Origin: Gordius sp. MW1
Taxonomy: Eukaryota > Nematomorpha > Gordioida > Gordea > Gordiidae
Reading direction: 5' to 3'
Assembly: GCA_964036665.1 (NCBI GenBank)
Contig: OZ038526.1
Location: 17,608,001 to 17,672,000, forward strand
DNA: 64,000 nucleotides
The notes below the pieces were generated by a model that was not told where the DNA came from, searched no databases, and saw only the letters and a program-made list of their open reading frames with translations. Below, piece after piece: positions 46,601 to 57,593 of the stretch (position 1 is its first letter; the number at the start of each line of letters is the position of its first letter). A program made the position numbers and the translations under genes.

Positions 46601-47012
46601 TCCCTGATGTCATCGATGTAATTCCTCCAACACTTGGGGTCTAAGATCTTTGGGTATAACCAATCGGAGACCTTTAACTATACATTCCTCTGCTAGACCC
46701 AACTGCTTTCTTACTTTTTTGTACGCCAACAATCCCAGTGGCCAGTCTGCGTCCCCACGTAAGCATTTCCTGAGCCTTTTTATTTCCGCATCCCTTTGGG
46801 ATGCTTCCCTTACATCATCCCAAGAGACCGGTCCTCCCTTAGAAATTTGTAAGACCCAGGGACTATCCTCTTGATCGTAAGTAGTTCCCCCAACCTGCTA
46901 CCTTCTTCCGGAGCTGGAGATTCTTCTTCTCCATACAGGCGGGACAATGTGCCGGCCAAATAATTGTCTTTACCCTTGCGATGTACGATGTTCATGTCAA
47001 AGGCTCCTACCG

Positions 47013-47816
47013 CTACCAACCATCTCTTAGGCGCGAGGATAGCATCAAAACATGGTTATCTTTTCGAAATAACGACACCAAAGGTTTGTGATCCGTATAT
47101 AGGGTAAAATGCCTTCCTATTATGTATTCCCGGCACTTCGCCAGTCCATAAACCACCGCTAAGGCCTCTTTTTCAATAACAGAGTACCTTAATTCCGGTT
47201 CCCTAAAGTTGCGTGAGAAATAGATCACGGGTAATTCCATCCCATCTTCTACCTGTAATAAAGCTCCTCCGACCGCTTCCTGTGACGCATCTACTACTAT
47301 GTGTATTTCTCGATCTAGCGTAAAACAATTTAGCACGGGGGCCTTTATAACGCATTTTTGGAGTTCTTGGAAACTTGTTTCCGCTTCTTCGCCCCATTGG
47401 TAGACTGTGTTAATCTTTATAAGATTGTAAAGTACTCCTGCGCGGGCTGCGAACCGAGGTATATATTTATTGTAATAATTGACCAACCCAAGAAACGATT
47501 GTAGCTCTTTCTTTGTTTTTGGGGTTCTAATATCCCTTAGCGCTGCCACTTTGTTTTTTAATGGACGTATCGTTCCATCTTGAATGATGTGTCCCAAATA
47601 AGATACTTTACCAACATTAAACACACACTTCCCTTTAGATACCTTTAGTCCGTTATTTTCAATAATCTTCAAGACCTTCGAGAGCCTACCATCATGTTCC
47701 ATTTGATTGCGCCCAGCAATTAGCAAATCATCAATATAGTAAAACACTCCCTCCAACCCTTGAAATAATCCATTCATTGACAATTGAAAAATGGGTGCAG
47801 ATATACTAAGGCCCAA
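47013..47816 (-). CDS. Reverse transcriptase palm/thumb and RNase H, fossil 2
   Basis: YYIDDLLIAG is the catalytic box, followed by YLGHIIQDGTIRP and LQSFLGLVNYYNKYIPRFA of the thumb. RNase H follows, with VVDASQEAVGGALLQ and YTDHKPLV. Family is clear. Confidence 0.8.
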   Translation of the reverse strand: MGLSISAPIFQLSMNGLFQGLEGVFYYIDDLLIAGRNQMEHDGRLSKVLKIIENNGLKVSKGKCVFNVGKVSYLGHIIQDGTIRPLKNKVAALRDIRTPKTKKELQSFLGLVNYYNKYIPRFAARAGVLYNLIKINTVYQWGEEAETSFQELQKCVIKAPVLNCFTLDREIHIVVDASQEAVGGALLQVEDGMELPVIYFSRNFREPELRYSVIEKEALAVVYGLAKCREYIIGRHFTLYTDHKPLVSLFRKDNHVLMLSSRLRDGW

Positions 47817-48304
47817 CGGTAGGCGTAAAAGGTGAAAAGTCCCAAGTGCGTATTAATGGTCAAACTCCGACTCATCTCTTCTGAAACTTTTAGTTGTAAG
47901 TAAGCCGTGGTAAAATCAATTTTGGAAAAAATTTTGCATCCGCTTAACTTCACCAATATTTCTTCCAATCGCGGCAGCGGGAAACGTACTAATTCTATAC
48001 ACGGATTCAACGTTATTCGAAAATCTGCACACAGCCTTAATTTACCATTTGCTTTCCTAACTGGGACTAAAGGGGTGGCCCAATAACTAAATATGACCGG
48101 CTTTGTTATACCCTGGTTTACCCATTTAGTTAACTCCTCCTCTATTTCCCTTCTCCACTCGTAGGGTACCCTCCTAGCTGGACAAAATTTGGGCTTTACC
48201 CCTTCCTTAAACCTCATGGTAGCCTCAAAATTTTTTAAACAACCTAACCCACCCGTGAAAATGGATGGGAACTCGTCCCAAACGTCTTGTCCCTTTTCTT
48301 CCAC
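47774..48304 (-). CDS. Reverse transcriptase, N-terminal part, fossil 2
   Basis: Shows the fingers and palm motifs VRKANGKLRLCADFR and IFSKIDFTTAYLQL of Ty3/Gypsy reverse transcriptase. Confidence 0.75.
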   Translation of the reverse strand: MEEKGQDVWDEFPSIFTGGLGCLKNFEATMRFKEGVKPKFCPARRVPYEWRREIEEELTKWVNQGITKPVIFSYWATPLVPVRKANGKLRLCADFRITLNPCIELVRFPLPRLEEILVKLSGCKIFSKIDFTTAYLQLKVSEEMSRSLTINTHLGLFTFYAYRWALVYLHPFFNCQ

Positions 48305-48368
48305 CCCTTCCCTTCCCAGTATCTCTACTATTATGTTATCGCATTCGCCCAGCCTACCCTTAATTATC

Positions 48369-49118
48369 TTACTTAAACCATTCTACTTCAAAATTATTTA
48401 TCCAATCCCATCCACAAATATTATTTGTCCCTGCCTCGGACACATATAATTTTAACTGTTTACTAATATTATTCATTGTTATCTGAGCCTCGCAATGCCC
48501 TAACAATTTTACCCTAGTATTATTAAATACCCGGGCCTCTACTTTAAATTCTTTAAATAATCGACCCTTTCCTACCGTTATCCAATCTTCCTTATTTATT
48601 ATGGATATAGCAGATCCCGTATCCCATACAAAACTTAACGGCACATTATTACAAGTTATTTTTAGGCGGGGAATTGAGTTATGTATAGTTTCGAGCATAT
48701 TTATAAAATAACCTGGCCTTAAGTTACTATTTTCGGATTTTTTAATTATCACGGTTTCCAAAGGTTTCTTTATTTTTAAGTCGTTCAAACCCTTATCATA
48801 TTTAACTTGGATGGGTTTAATATTAACACTTGTGATTATTACCCGGTTCAAATTTTCATAGATATACCCATATTCATGTGTTTTAAATATGAATTTTTTC
48901 CTCACGTACTTATAAAATTTATTCAAATAAACCTTATTTGATTGATTTAGATCCCCCAAAGTGTGTAAATGATTATTAATTTTATGATAAAATTTATCCC
49001 TTTCCATTATAACCCGATATTGTTTTGGTACTTTGAAAATATTAGGGGGCATGCTTGCTTTTGTGTGTAAACAGCCATAACGGTATTTCACCAAAACACT
49101 TAAATTGGTTTTTCCCAA
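48369..49118 (-). CDS. Protease region of fossil 2
   Basis: Open for 249 codons. DTGSAISIINKEDW near residue 165 is the aspartic protease active site of retroelements. The region before it is unrecognised. Confidence 0.6.
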   Translation of the reverse strand: MGKTNLSVLVKYRYGCLHTKASMPPNIFKVPKQYRVIMERDKFYHKINNHLHTLGDLNQSNKVYLNKFYKYVRKKFIFKTHEYGYIYENLNRVIITSVNIKPIQVKYDKGLNDLKIKKPLETVIIKKSENSNLRPGYFINMLETIHNSIPRLKITCNNVPLSFVWDTGSAISIINKEDWITVGKGRLFKEFKVEARVFNNTRVKLLGHCEAQITMNNISKQLKLYVSEAGTNNICGWDWINNFEVEWFK

Positions 49119-49746
49119 CCAATAAAATTTATCACAAACTCAAAATCGGCCCAACACCCGTGGGTACGATTTAAACATATATTTTGATTGAGCACCTGGA
49201 ATTTCGAATGACTTAACCACGATTCCTCGGATCTTAAATTCATTCGACCCATTCCCGAGACAAACTGTCTCATGACACTCAATCACTATATACGAAAAAT
49301 ACTTTTGCGTATTTTTATTTAAAATGCATTTGTTTTGCATATGAAAGGTGTTGAAAGCTAGGTTACTATAATGGCTTCTTACATTTTCAGGCCTCCTTTT
49401 ATTTTCTAAAATACCAAATTGTATGAACTTGATCCAGATTTTAATAAAAAGTTTCCACAGACAAAATATTTTATTCAACATTTTAAATTTTTTGGTCCTT
49501 AACCCTAATGTTAGTAAATATTTATTTATCCTTTTTTCTAAATAACAGTAATTTTTTTTTTAAAATTCGACCCCCAACTTTTATATTATATATGCACATT
49601 AATTTTAAATATATAAGATCGCACAAATTTACTACATAGTTATATCGGTATATCTACTCAAATTAAACGATGCAAAAATTTTTTTTTTTTTATAACGCGA
49701 GAATATGGGGGGGGGGGGAATAATATTGGGGGTTAGTCCGGGACGT

Positions 49747-49866
49747 GCGATATGCATGTATAAAGAAGCGCCGAAAAATTAGTCTTGCGATATGCATGTA
49801 TAAAGAAGCGCCGAAAAATTAGTTTTGCGATATGCATGTATAACGAAGCGCCGAAAAATTAGTCTT
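49747..49866. repeat. Three tandem 40-bp units
   Basis: GCGATATGCATGTATAAAGA with AGCGCCGAAAAATTAG occurs three times, the last reaching the end of the zinc-knuckle stretch. Confidence 0.75.
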
Positions 49867-50194
49867 TGTACTTCGGGAACACCACCTTATTCTTACAAGC
49901 CTCAGCATAATGCCCCATTATCCCGCAATTAACACACCGCGGGGTAAAAAACTTAGTTTTATTTGGGATTGAATGGTTTAAACCTACTTTATCTGCCATC
50001 TTATTTAGATAGCGACAATTCCTTTGTAAGTGATCACTACTATTACATGTATAACATCTCATTTTATTCCTAAATTTGTGCATCAATCTCCCAATTAAAA
50101 TTCCACATAATAAAAAAAATAAATAATCTATATACTCAAATAAATTGCTCATTACCTGCTTTAAATAAAGTTTAAAATTATTTTTATCAAACAT
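49859..50194 (-). CDS. Gag-like zinc-knuckle stretch of fossil 2
   Basis: 111 codons with two CCHC knuckles, CYTCNSSDHLQRNC and CVNCGIMGHYAEAC, near residues 42-55 and 87-100. The N-terminal third has a hydrophobic segment (LFFLLCGILIGRL). Nucleocapsid knuckles of Gag bind element RNA. Confidence 0.65.
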   Translation of the reverse strand: MFDKNNFKLYLKQVMSNLFEYIDYLFFLLCGILIGRLMHKFRNKMRCYTCNSSDHLQRNCRYLNKMADKVGLNHSIPNKTKFFTPRCVNCGIMGHYAEACKNKVVFPKYKD

Positions 50195-50417
50195 TTAAGG
50201 CTATACGTCTTGAAATTGACAATCAATGATATCAATAAAATCACAAAAAAACTTATGTAATAAAAAATCATGCAAATTTACCTCAAATATACATTTATAA
50301 TAAAATTTTACCAGCCTTTTCCTCCCTTTTTTTTTTGAAGCTGCGAGTTAACGACTTGTTCGAAATTTCTTGCCGCGGGTCGCAATAAGTCTCCTTCTTT
50401 TGTAAGTCCAGTCAATC

Positions 50418-50430
50418 TCCGGGGCACCAA
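50418..50430 (-). promoter_or_regulatory. Primer-binding site of LTR fossil 2
   Basis: Minus strand TGGTGCCCCGG directly inside the 5' LTR, identical in core to that of fossil 1. Confidence 0.68.
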
Positions 50431-51252
50431 TGTCAAGTTCGGGAGGTTAATTTGTGGGGACGGTTGGTTTCGGGGGCTAAGCCTTGAGAACTGGGGACCA
50501 AAATCACTGTACTTTGAACGGACTAACTAACTGAGAATTCCTCAACAAATAATCCTGAGCGTAATATAGTAGTAACCACCAGGATTTTATGACAGAATTT
50601 TATTATAAAGAATTCCTCCAAATGACGACAATCAGCGTAATAATAAATGTGAGAAAGGGGATTTGGGGGACCACTTTCGACAATCTAATATTTGGTTATG
50701 CGTAAACTACCATACAATTTAATCCACAGGAAATAATATGTGCAATACAAACGGTTATTTCAGGCGGGGGAAAAATACAAGTAAGTTATGGACGCATCGA
50801 ACGTAAACATGGACAAGAACAGGCGTAAGTAAAAGTACGAGAGCGAGTAAAAAGTAAAAGTCTTTTTCTGGTCGTTTGTAACTTGCTTATATATTGTATC
50901 GTGTCCATGAGGCGTATCCGTTCCGCTCGATCAACTTTATCTGCCTTAATCGTCTGGCATTGATTTTGGAGCCATCACTTCCGAGACTTGATTTTATAAC
51001 CCTTCGTCTGGAATCGATTTCGGAGCCATCACTTCCGAGACTCGATTTTATAACCCTTTCCTTTCTAGACATCTCTTTGAGTTATCCTGCGCCGCCAAAC
51101 ATGCTTTTATTGTTTTTCCCTCTTCAGAACTTTCACAGTGCCTTTCTTTGATACGCCGATTAGTAAATTTCCACCACCTGGCATCGATAATACCCTTGTT
51201 TAAACCTTCGAACACCGGAAATTCCAGAAGTAGTAGTCATAAGTATATGACA
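50431..51252 (-). repeat. LTR of fossil 2 (5' LTR in element orientation)
   Basis: Partner of 43890-44711, same length. It would supply promoter and transcription start of the element. Confidence 0.82.
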
Positions 51253-53040
51253 GTCACCAAGAAAAACGTAGGTATTGATTTTCTTTAATGGATATAACTG
51301 ATAAATAAATTATAAATTAAAAAATAAACATTTTGATTGACACCGTTAGCTAAATAATCTGACAAATGTCTAATTTTTTGAATATATTAACATAAAATAA
51401 CACTGTATTAAAAACTAGCATTTAAAATTCGCTAGATTAAGTTAGAAATAGTAAGAAAACATTTATAATTATATCGATTTTTAAATTTTGTAATAAGTTA
51501 TATTTTACCAAAAATATACCTATAGTTCAAATTAGTCTCTAATTAATTGCCTATAGATGACGCTAATTAGAGATAACTTTTAATTTAATCGCGGCACTCC
51601 TTCCCCTAAAATAATTAGTTATGAATAATTCAATTGGTTAACACCGATAATTACCCTATGCCCTCCCCTACAAGGTATGCGTGTCGTGACCTTGATAATT
51701 TATAGAAAAAAACAACTAATCATAAAGCTTAACCCTCCACTCCCTCTCTCCCCTTTTATGATATAGGCGCAGTAGAGTAACCTAAAATTAATCGATATTA
51801 TTAATTTTTGCACTAGGGTTATTCACATTAATTGATATTATTAATTTTTGCACTATGGTTATTCACGAAAAGAGTAAGTCACTGTTTCTCACATTAATAT
51901 CACGAAGTAATCTAAGAAGTCGCCATGTCATGTCATAAGTGGAAATTCTTGAAATTAAGGTAAAATTGATATTTTAATCTTTTTTTTAAATAAATTGTTG
52001 GATAAATAGATGAGTTATATGAAAAGATCAGATAAATAAACATACCCTTATTAATGCAAAATTATTCACTCTTTAACTTTTTAATAATCAGAGTTTAATT
52101 TTACATTTGATCTTTGATTCATAATTTGTTTCCAATAATAAAAAATATTTTTAAATGAAATAAAAATAATTAAAAAACAAGCATTAATTATAACAGTAAT
52201 GAATCATTTGAAAATAGTTGCAAGTTTTTTGATGAATCTTGAACAAGTGCTTTTAATTAATATATTAGGCATTAAAATATTATTATTTATGTAATAAAGT
52301 TCCTATATAGGTATCGTTCCAATGCGAAGAAGAAAATTAATTATCCATACATTAAAGATCATGCAGCATGTTTGTGCCATTTGATTTGTACTCATATTTT
52401 ACTATATTGTAATGTATAAAATCATGTAATAAATTTTACAACCTATGCATTTATTTTATAAAATGAAACTAAAGACTAATTTTATTTTAATATAAGTGAT
52501 TTTATATGTGATTTTTTACATTTGGCTGTTTGCTTCTTTTACATTTATGGATTTTCTTTTCAATTAGTCCAATCTTAAAAATATTTAATCCACAACAATG
52601 GAATAATACTTATAAAATTTAGTAAGACCAAAAATAAGAAAAACTAATCCAATTTATTTAAAAATTTAGGCCAAAGAATTATTCTATCTCAAAGCAAATT
52701 TAGGGGAGAAAGCATTTGAAACTTTTTTAATTAATTGTCAACCCTTTTTATCTTTAGGCTTTTTATTAATTCATAACAAGTGTGGGCTAGTGTCCCATCC
52801 ACTAATGCTATAAAGATTTGCAAAAATAATGAAACAATTATGATATTTTATGAAAATATTTTTATAACTTTACATTAAAAATATCAAAATTCACACTAAA
52901 GCCAAAAACTATTTAACATTATAAAGTTGTATTATATTTTTTTAATTAAAAACATGCAATCTTTCAAAAACACTCGATACCAAAACAAAGCTAAATTAAA
53001 ATTTATAGTCCATTTCTTAATTTTACGTTTAAGATCCAAG
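51253..53040. other. AT-rich sequence after the LTR cluster
   Basis: It contains the second copy of the short dispersed repeat at 51522-51600 and duplicated TTAATCGATATTATTAATTTT-like pieces near 51785-51850. No gene or exon recognised. Confidence 0.3.
51522..51600 (-). repeat. Short dispersed repeat, copy 2
   Basis: Inverse of 8549-8626 with a handful of differences. Confidence 0.5.
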
Positions 53041-53755
53041 GTTATTTCATTATCTATATAAATAACATAAAAACTTCTACGATTTTAATACCAGCAGGGT
53101 GTGAGTGGGTATAGCGAACGGCTTGTGTCCTGTAGGCTCGTGTTCAATCCCAGGGGATAACAAATTTTTTTTTATTTTTTTTTAAATTAAATTAGAATTT
53201 TGTTCTTGTTAATACCATTGATAATATGAATTTTTGACCGTCCGCTGGCTACTGACCAATGAAAAAATGACCATTGGCCAAAAAAATCGAAATTTTTTTT
53301 TTCGTTTTTGAATTGGGTATATTAGGTTAACATTGATAATTACCCTTTGCCCTTTCCTACAAGGGCCTACGCCTCTACTGATATGGGTCCCTGTGCCCCT
53401 ACAAAAGCCTATGCCTTTACTGATGTGGGTTCGAATCCCGGCGAGGGCAAATTTTTTATTTTTTAAATTAATATATTGTTCTTGTTAATACCATTTAACT
53501 TTTTAAATATTTGTATAAATTAATAATTAACTAATAGTTTTGCATTTAATACCCCCCTATGGGCATTCTCGCCCCTTCCCACCTTTCTCGCCCCTTCCCA
53601 CCTTTCTCGCCCATAAATTGCATAGCAAATATGCTACGTTTATACTGAGTATAGATAAGTCGTCCCCCCTTCCCTTCCCCTCCTCCCCTTCCCCCCTCCT
53701 CTTCCCCTCCCCTTCTCCCCCTTCCCACGAGGGCCGAAGGCCCGAGTTTTTATAT
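53040..53755 (-). repeat. Partial composite repeat
   Basis: It contains a tRNA-like module (53090-53162), a hairpin unit (53230-53285) and a B-box module (53350-53460). It ends with the inverted repeat and the cap with GGGCC-GAA-GGCCC at about 53727-53745. The CGCCCCTTCCCACCTTTCT block is duplicated. Confidence 0.65.
53090..53162 (+). repeat. tRNA-like module, third type
   Basis: Order: GTGTGAGTGGGTATAGCGAAC (degenerate A box), an anticodon-like arm, GTGTTCAATCCC (B box). It occupies the same place in the repeat as the modules at 21733 and 31084 but is a different sequence. Confidence 0.5.
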
Positions 53756-54106
53756 AATTTTATATGTTTATAGAATAATTACGATCTTATCAATGAATAC
53801 CATTGATATATGATAAATTTCAATATGAATAAATAACGTGTAAAAATTAAATTACACATTGATAATAAATTCCAGCCTCCCCCCTGCGTAGACAGGGCAT
53901 AGGGGGAGGCATAAAGTGGCAGCTGCCCCCCCCCCCTAAACTTAAAAAACATTAATATTTAAAAAAATTATGACTAAAATTTCAAAACATCAATTTGCCC
54001 CTCCCTAAATTATTACTGCCCCCCCCCCCTAAATTTAAATCTTGACTACACCCATGAGTAAAACTATCGAAGTTATAAGAAATTGATTTGATTTACAACG
54101 AATGAG

Positions 54107-54325
54107 ATGGCAAAAAACAAAAATCAATATCGAATTAAAACGATTTCGCACCAACTAAGGGGCAATCATAACAACTGGGGAAGTTGTGTGTTAATAAATG
54201 GTGATGAAAAGTTTGTGGGAGTTGAAAATAAGCTTATTTCTAAAAAAATTAATAAGCACACATTTAATTTAAAAATGTCAGATAAAATCTTGAAGAGCTG
54301 GACAGTATTAACTTGTGTGCCTTAA
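54107..54325 (+). CDS. Small open frame of unknown nature
   Basis: 72 codons from MAKNKNQYRIKTISHQLRG to WTVLTCVP. Composition is protein-like and it is not part of a repeat seen elsewhere in the window. No domain recognised and no splice sites judged. It could be an exon, a retrocopy piece or chance. Confidence 0.25.
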   Translation: MAKNKNQYRIKTISHQLRGNHNNWGSCVLINGDEKFVGVENKLISKKINKHTFNLKMSDKILKSWTVLTCVP

Positions 54326-55049
54326 TCGTAATAATTTTATCACCTTCTTCAAACTGAGTGAGTATAATGGCAATTATAATGATTTTAAATTATCAAAAAA
54401 TTAACATCCTTCATTCTATCATTTTTAAATGCTTTGTGGCGTCTTTCATCCCAACTTTTCCCATCAAAATCACTATTGTTTGCCTTTTCACCCATTTTTT
54501 CTTTAAAGCATTATATTTTTTTTAATTAAATACAAATCGAGTTACATAGAAACAAAGAGAACAAGAAAACTAATATATCTAATAATTTCTATAATTAATA
54601 AAGTTAAAATTTAAAATAAGAATGGGAATTTTAAATAAGTAATGACACTAATTTTTAAACAAAAATTAACTCATCTGATATTTAATTTGTGCGTAGCAAT
54701 TTCTAGAAGAAAATCATCAGAAATATATTAATAAAATATGATTTTTCAAAGAAACACCCCTCCTGCCATAGTTAAAAATACATCAATCACAATTTATTTT
54801 AAGATAATTTTATATCACTTTTTTCAATGACTCAAAATTTTTTTACAGAAAAACGTAATTTAAAAATAACAAATTAACATGTATATTTAACTATATTTAA
54901 CACAAATATAAATTAAAACCGCTATGTTCTTTCATTAATTAATTAAAATTACCTATTATCAAAGTAATGTGTAAACTGAAGCATTTGTTTATTTGATTTA
55001 AAGTATTAAAGTCTAGGGGAAAAGACACGCAAGGGTAAAAACAATATTA
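54326..55049. other. AT-rich spacer
   Basis: No gene or repeat recognised. Confidence 0.3.
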
Positions 55050-56300
55050 TTTTTTTTTTTTTTTTTTGAATTGACATGCTTTATTAAAAAAAAGTATTAA
55101 ATATAAAGTGGATTTAATACAAAGATACAAGAACGAAAATATTTATAAAAAGAATGATTAAAACACATTATCCGTTTCTTCATCTTTAAGAATGGGCATT
55201 GTATCCATCAAAGAATAAAAATTGGATTTAGCAATCGCAATGGCAATTGATTGTCTTAGTAAGAAACTTTTCGATATTTTAGAAGGGGGCGAGCGTTTAT
55301 TGAGTTCTTTAAAAAAATTTAATGCGCTCTTTCCGAACGTCCATGAGCACGACGAGACGATAGGAATAAAAACGGAGGATTCCGATAAAGCTGAGTATTT
55401 TAAGGATTTGCGATGCTCTGCCGATCCTAGGGGGTCGTGAGTATCGTTGGAGGGGGCAAACAGGTCAATACAGGTGTAGTCCCATTTTAAGAAAAGGCCT
55501 TTGTCTCATGGGATAAGTGATGAACCGTCAGGACGCATCCGCCCTTCGAGAGAGGGATCTGACGGTTCAAGGATGGAAGGAACTTTTGCCCGTTTGAGGG
55601 CAGCTTGAAGCAGTGTATTTATTTTTTGGTGCCTACTATACCGGCTTTTGTTAAATTTACAATGCAGAGGGTGACGCGCTTCATCATCTACAAGTGAATT
55701 ACAAAGCCGGCAGGGGTATGGGGACGTGTATTTACAGCCCAAGCGGAGGGCTATGTTGAAGGACAGGGTAGGATTCTCTAAAAACATTCCCGAAAACTTA
55801 CTAGGGTAAGCTTCAAGCCATTCATGACCAGATTGGTCGAAAGCCAATGACCTAAGATTGCAATGCTGTTTGGCGTCGCATGTCGAGAGAAGGTAAGCAA
55901 CGGACCGCGACACCAAACTTGCATCCAAATCTTTTTGGGCATATGATTGTGGAATGTCAACTCCTAAATTGACATCTCATTCCATAGAGATAAGGCTTGA
56001 TTGATAGAGGGGTTGAGTGAGAAAGGGACATGGTCGTTAATAGATTGTTTAAAAGAAAGGGAGGAGGAAATAAAGGCGGCTAAGGAAATCGCGGTTGGGG
56101 AACGAATACCTAGAGTATACCGCCAGATTTTGTGGGAAGAGTGGCTTGAAGCCAAGTATTCGTGTTAAAAGAAATATTTAAAATTAATTCAAGTGTGGAT
56201 TTAAAAAAGTGTTCATAATTGTGTAAGACATCTTTAAATAAAAAAGCTTGCGTGGAGCGGAAGCAGAATATAAGTTACTTACTTAACTTCTTTAGAATTG
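55050..56300 (-). mobile_element. 5'-truncated LINE with nuclease-like C-terminus, copy 2
   Basis: Same family as 19350-20895. A T run at about 55052-55068 is its poly(A) tail in minus orientation. The 5' truncation lies near 56300, within the reverse transcriptase thumb. It is older than copy 1. Confidence 0.72.
55163..56290 (-). pseudogene. LINE reverse transcriptase end and nuclease-like domain, broken
   Basis: Aligns by eye with the second half of the 19402-20838 protein. It has a C-x2-C-x8-H-x4-C knuckle (CRLCNSLVDDEARHPLHC) and RPDGSS, then WDYTCIDLFAPSND. It is interrupted by a stop where the other copy has the Trp of PWAKG (near 55510) and by a frameshift near 55950. The frame resumes and runs to a natural stop near 55163. 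Confidence 0.65.
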
Positions 56301-57040
56301 CGCAAAAAATTTGAGAATTTCTAAAACAGCCAACAATTTTATTCATTTTAAATTCACGGAAATTATAAAATTAAGAAAAAATAGTGAGCATATTCCTAAG
56401 GAGAGGGTATAATTTAAATTATGACATCTGGGGTTATAAAAATTTTAAGACTAATCGTGCTTGTTGTTTTACGACGTATATCTAGGATGAGACAGCAACA
56501 CAGTGATCGGTCGAAATAGATGGATGGAAGGAAAAGTGCTTTTATAGCTTCTTATTCTTAAAAATTAATTTTATATTTCTTTATTTTTATCACATAATAA
56601 TTATTAAGGCGGGATGAACTTAAAAGAATTTGACAAGATAATTTTCTTGTTGGTTTTAAGGGTGGCCCAAAGGGTGACCCATGCCATATTTCAAAAAATT
56701 ATTAAAGTTAATAGGTATAGTGTGAAAATATGAATTTTTCAATAACTTACCAAAAATATCTTATAGTATTTGTCCAAATTTCGAATATTTGCCTTAGACT
56801 TGAGTTTAGGTGATATATTTTCTTTCTTTAGAGTTTAGACTATGGTTATATTCAGCCGGTAAAATTATAGATGAAATAAATTTTATTTTTTTTGCCGCGA
56901 ATCAAGCTTCCTACTAATCATAGGGCTATTTAAATTGCTTGTTATAATAATTAATACTTAAGCATTTTGAAAGTTTAGCCTTTCTTGTAACAAAACAATA
57001 TATTAATTTTGTATGCATTTAGTTAGTAACCATCTAAAAA
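56301..57040. other. AT-rich spacer
   Basis: No gene recognised. Confidence 0.3.
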
Positions 57041-57044
57041 TATG

Positions 57045-57190
57045 ATTTGCCCTCGTAGGGATTCGAACCCACATCAGTAGAGGCATAGGCTTTTGTAGGG
57101 GGGGGGCACAGGGACCCATATCAGTAGAGGCATAGGCCCTTCTAGAAGAGAGCATAGGGTAATTATCAATGTTAACTTAATATACCAATT
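57045..57190 (-). repeat. B-box module followed by family terminus
   Basis: The minus strand has GGGTTCGAATCCCTACGAGG after two CCTATGCC blocks. A TTGCATAGCAA terminus lies near 57207. Confidence 0.55.
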
Positions 57191-57593
57191 CAAAAACGAA
57201 AATAAATTGCATAGCAATTAAAAATTTCGATTCACAATTTCTTCTTTAATATAATAAAATAATTAATTGAAGGATGGATCATTTAAAAATATGCTTCTAT
57301 GATCGACCACGTGATAATAATAATTGCCCTCCTGTTTTTCGATTACAATTAAAATGCTTAAAATTTTATCGTTAAGTTACATCAAAGACTTTAAAGCAGT
57401 TATAAAAAGTTTATATATACATGTAATTTTTTTGATTAAAATTTTGACAAAATGCGAATTTTAATTTTTCTAAACAAAATTAATTGCTTTTTTAAATTTA
57501 ATTATGCCTTATGGAAAAATAAACATATGGTTTAAATTTTGATTTAGTATCATTATTATTTTAAAAAATAATTAGAAAGATACTTAAAAACAA

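Larger units (their letters stand above)
43890..51252 (-). mobile_element. Ty3/Gypsy-type LTR retrotransposon fossil 2 (7.4 kb)
   Basis: LTRs of 822 bp at 43890-44711 and 50431-51252 (TG...CA on the plus strand) differ at roughly a dozen positions, so the element is young. Reading on the minus strand the order is zinc-knuckle gag region, protease, reverse transcriptase, RNase H, integrase, then an extra zinc-knuckle stretch. The order and motifs fit Ty3/Gypsy, perhaps the Mag group. It looks broken at a few places. Flanking bases do not match as a target duplication. Confidence 0.85.

Noticed and set aside
45246-46621. Several plus-strand open frames opposite the integrase region
   Set aside because: They are antisense shadows of the minus-strand LTR element.
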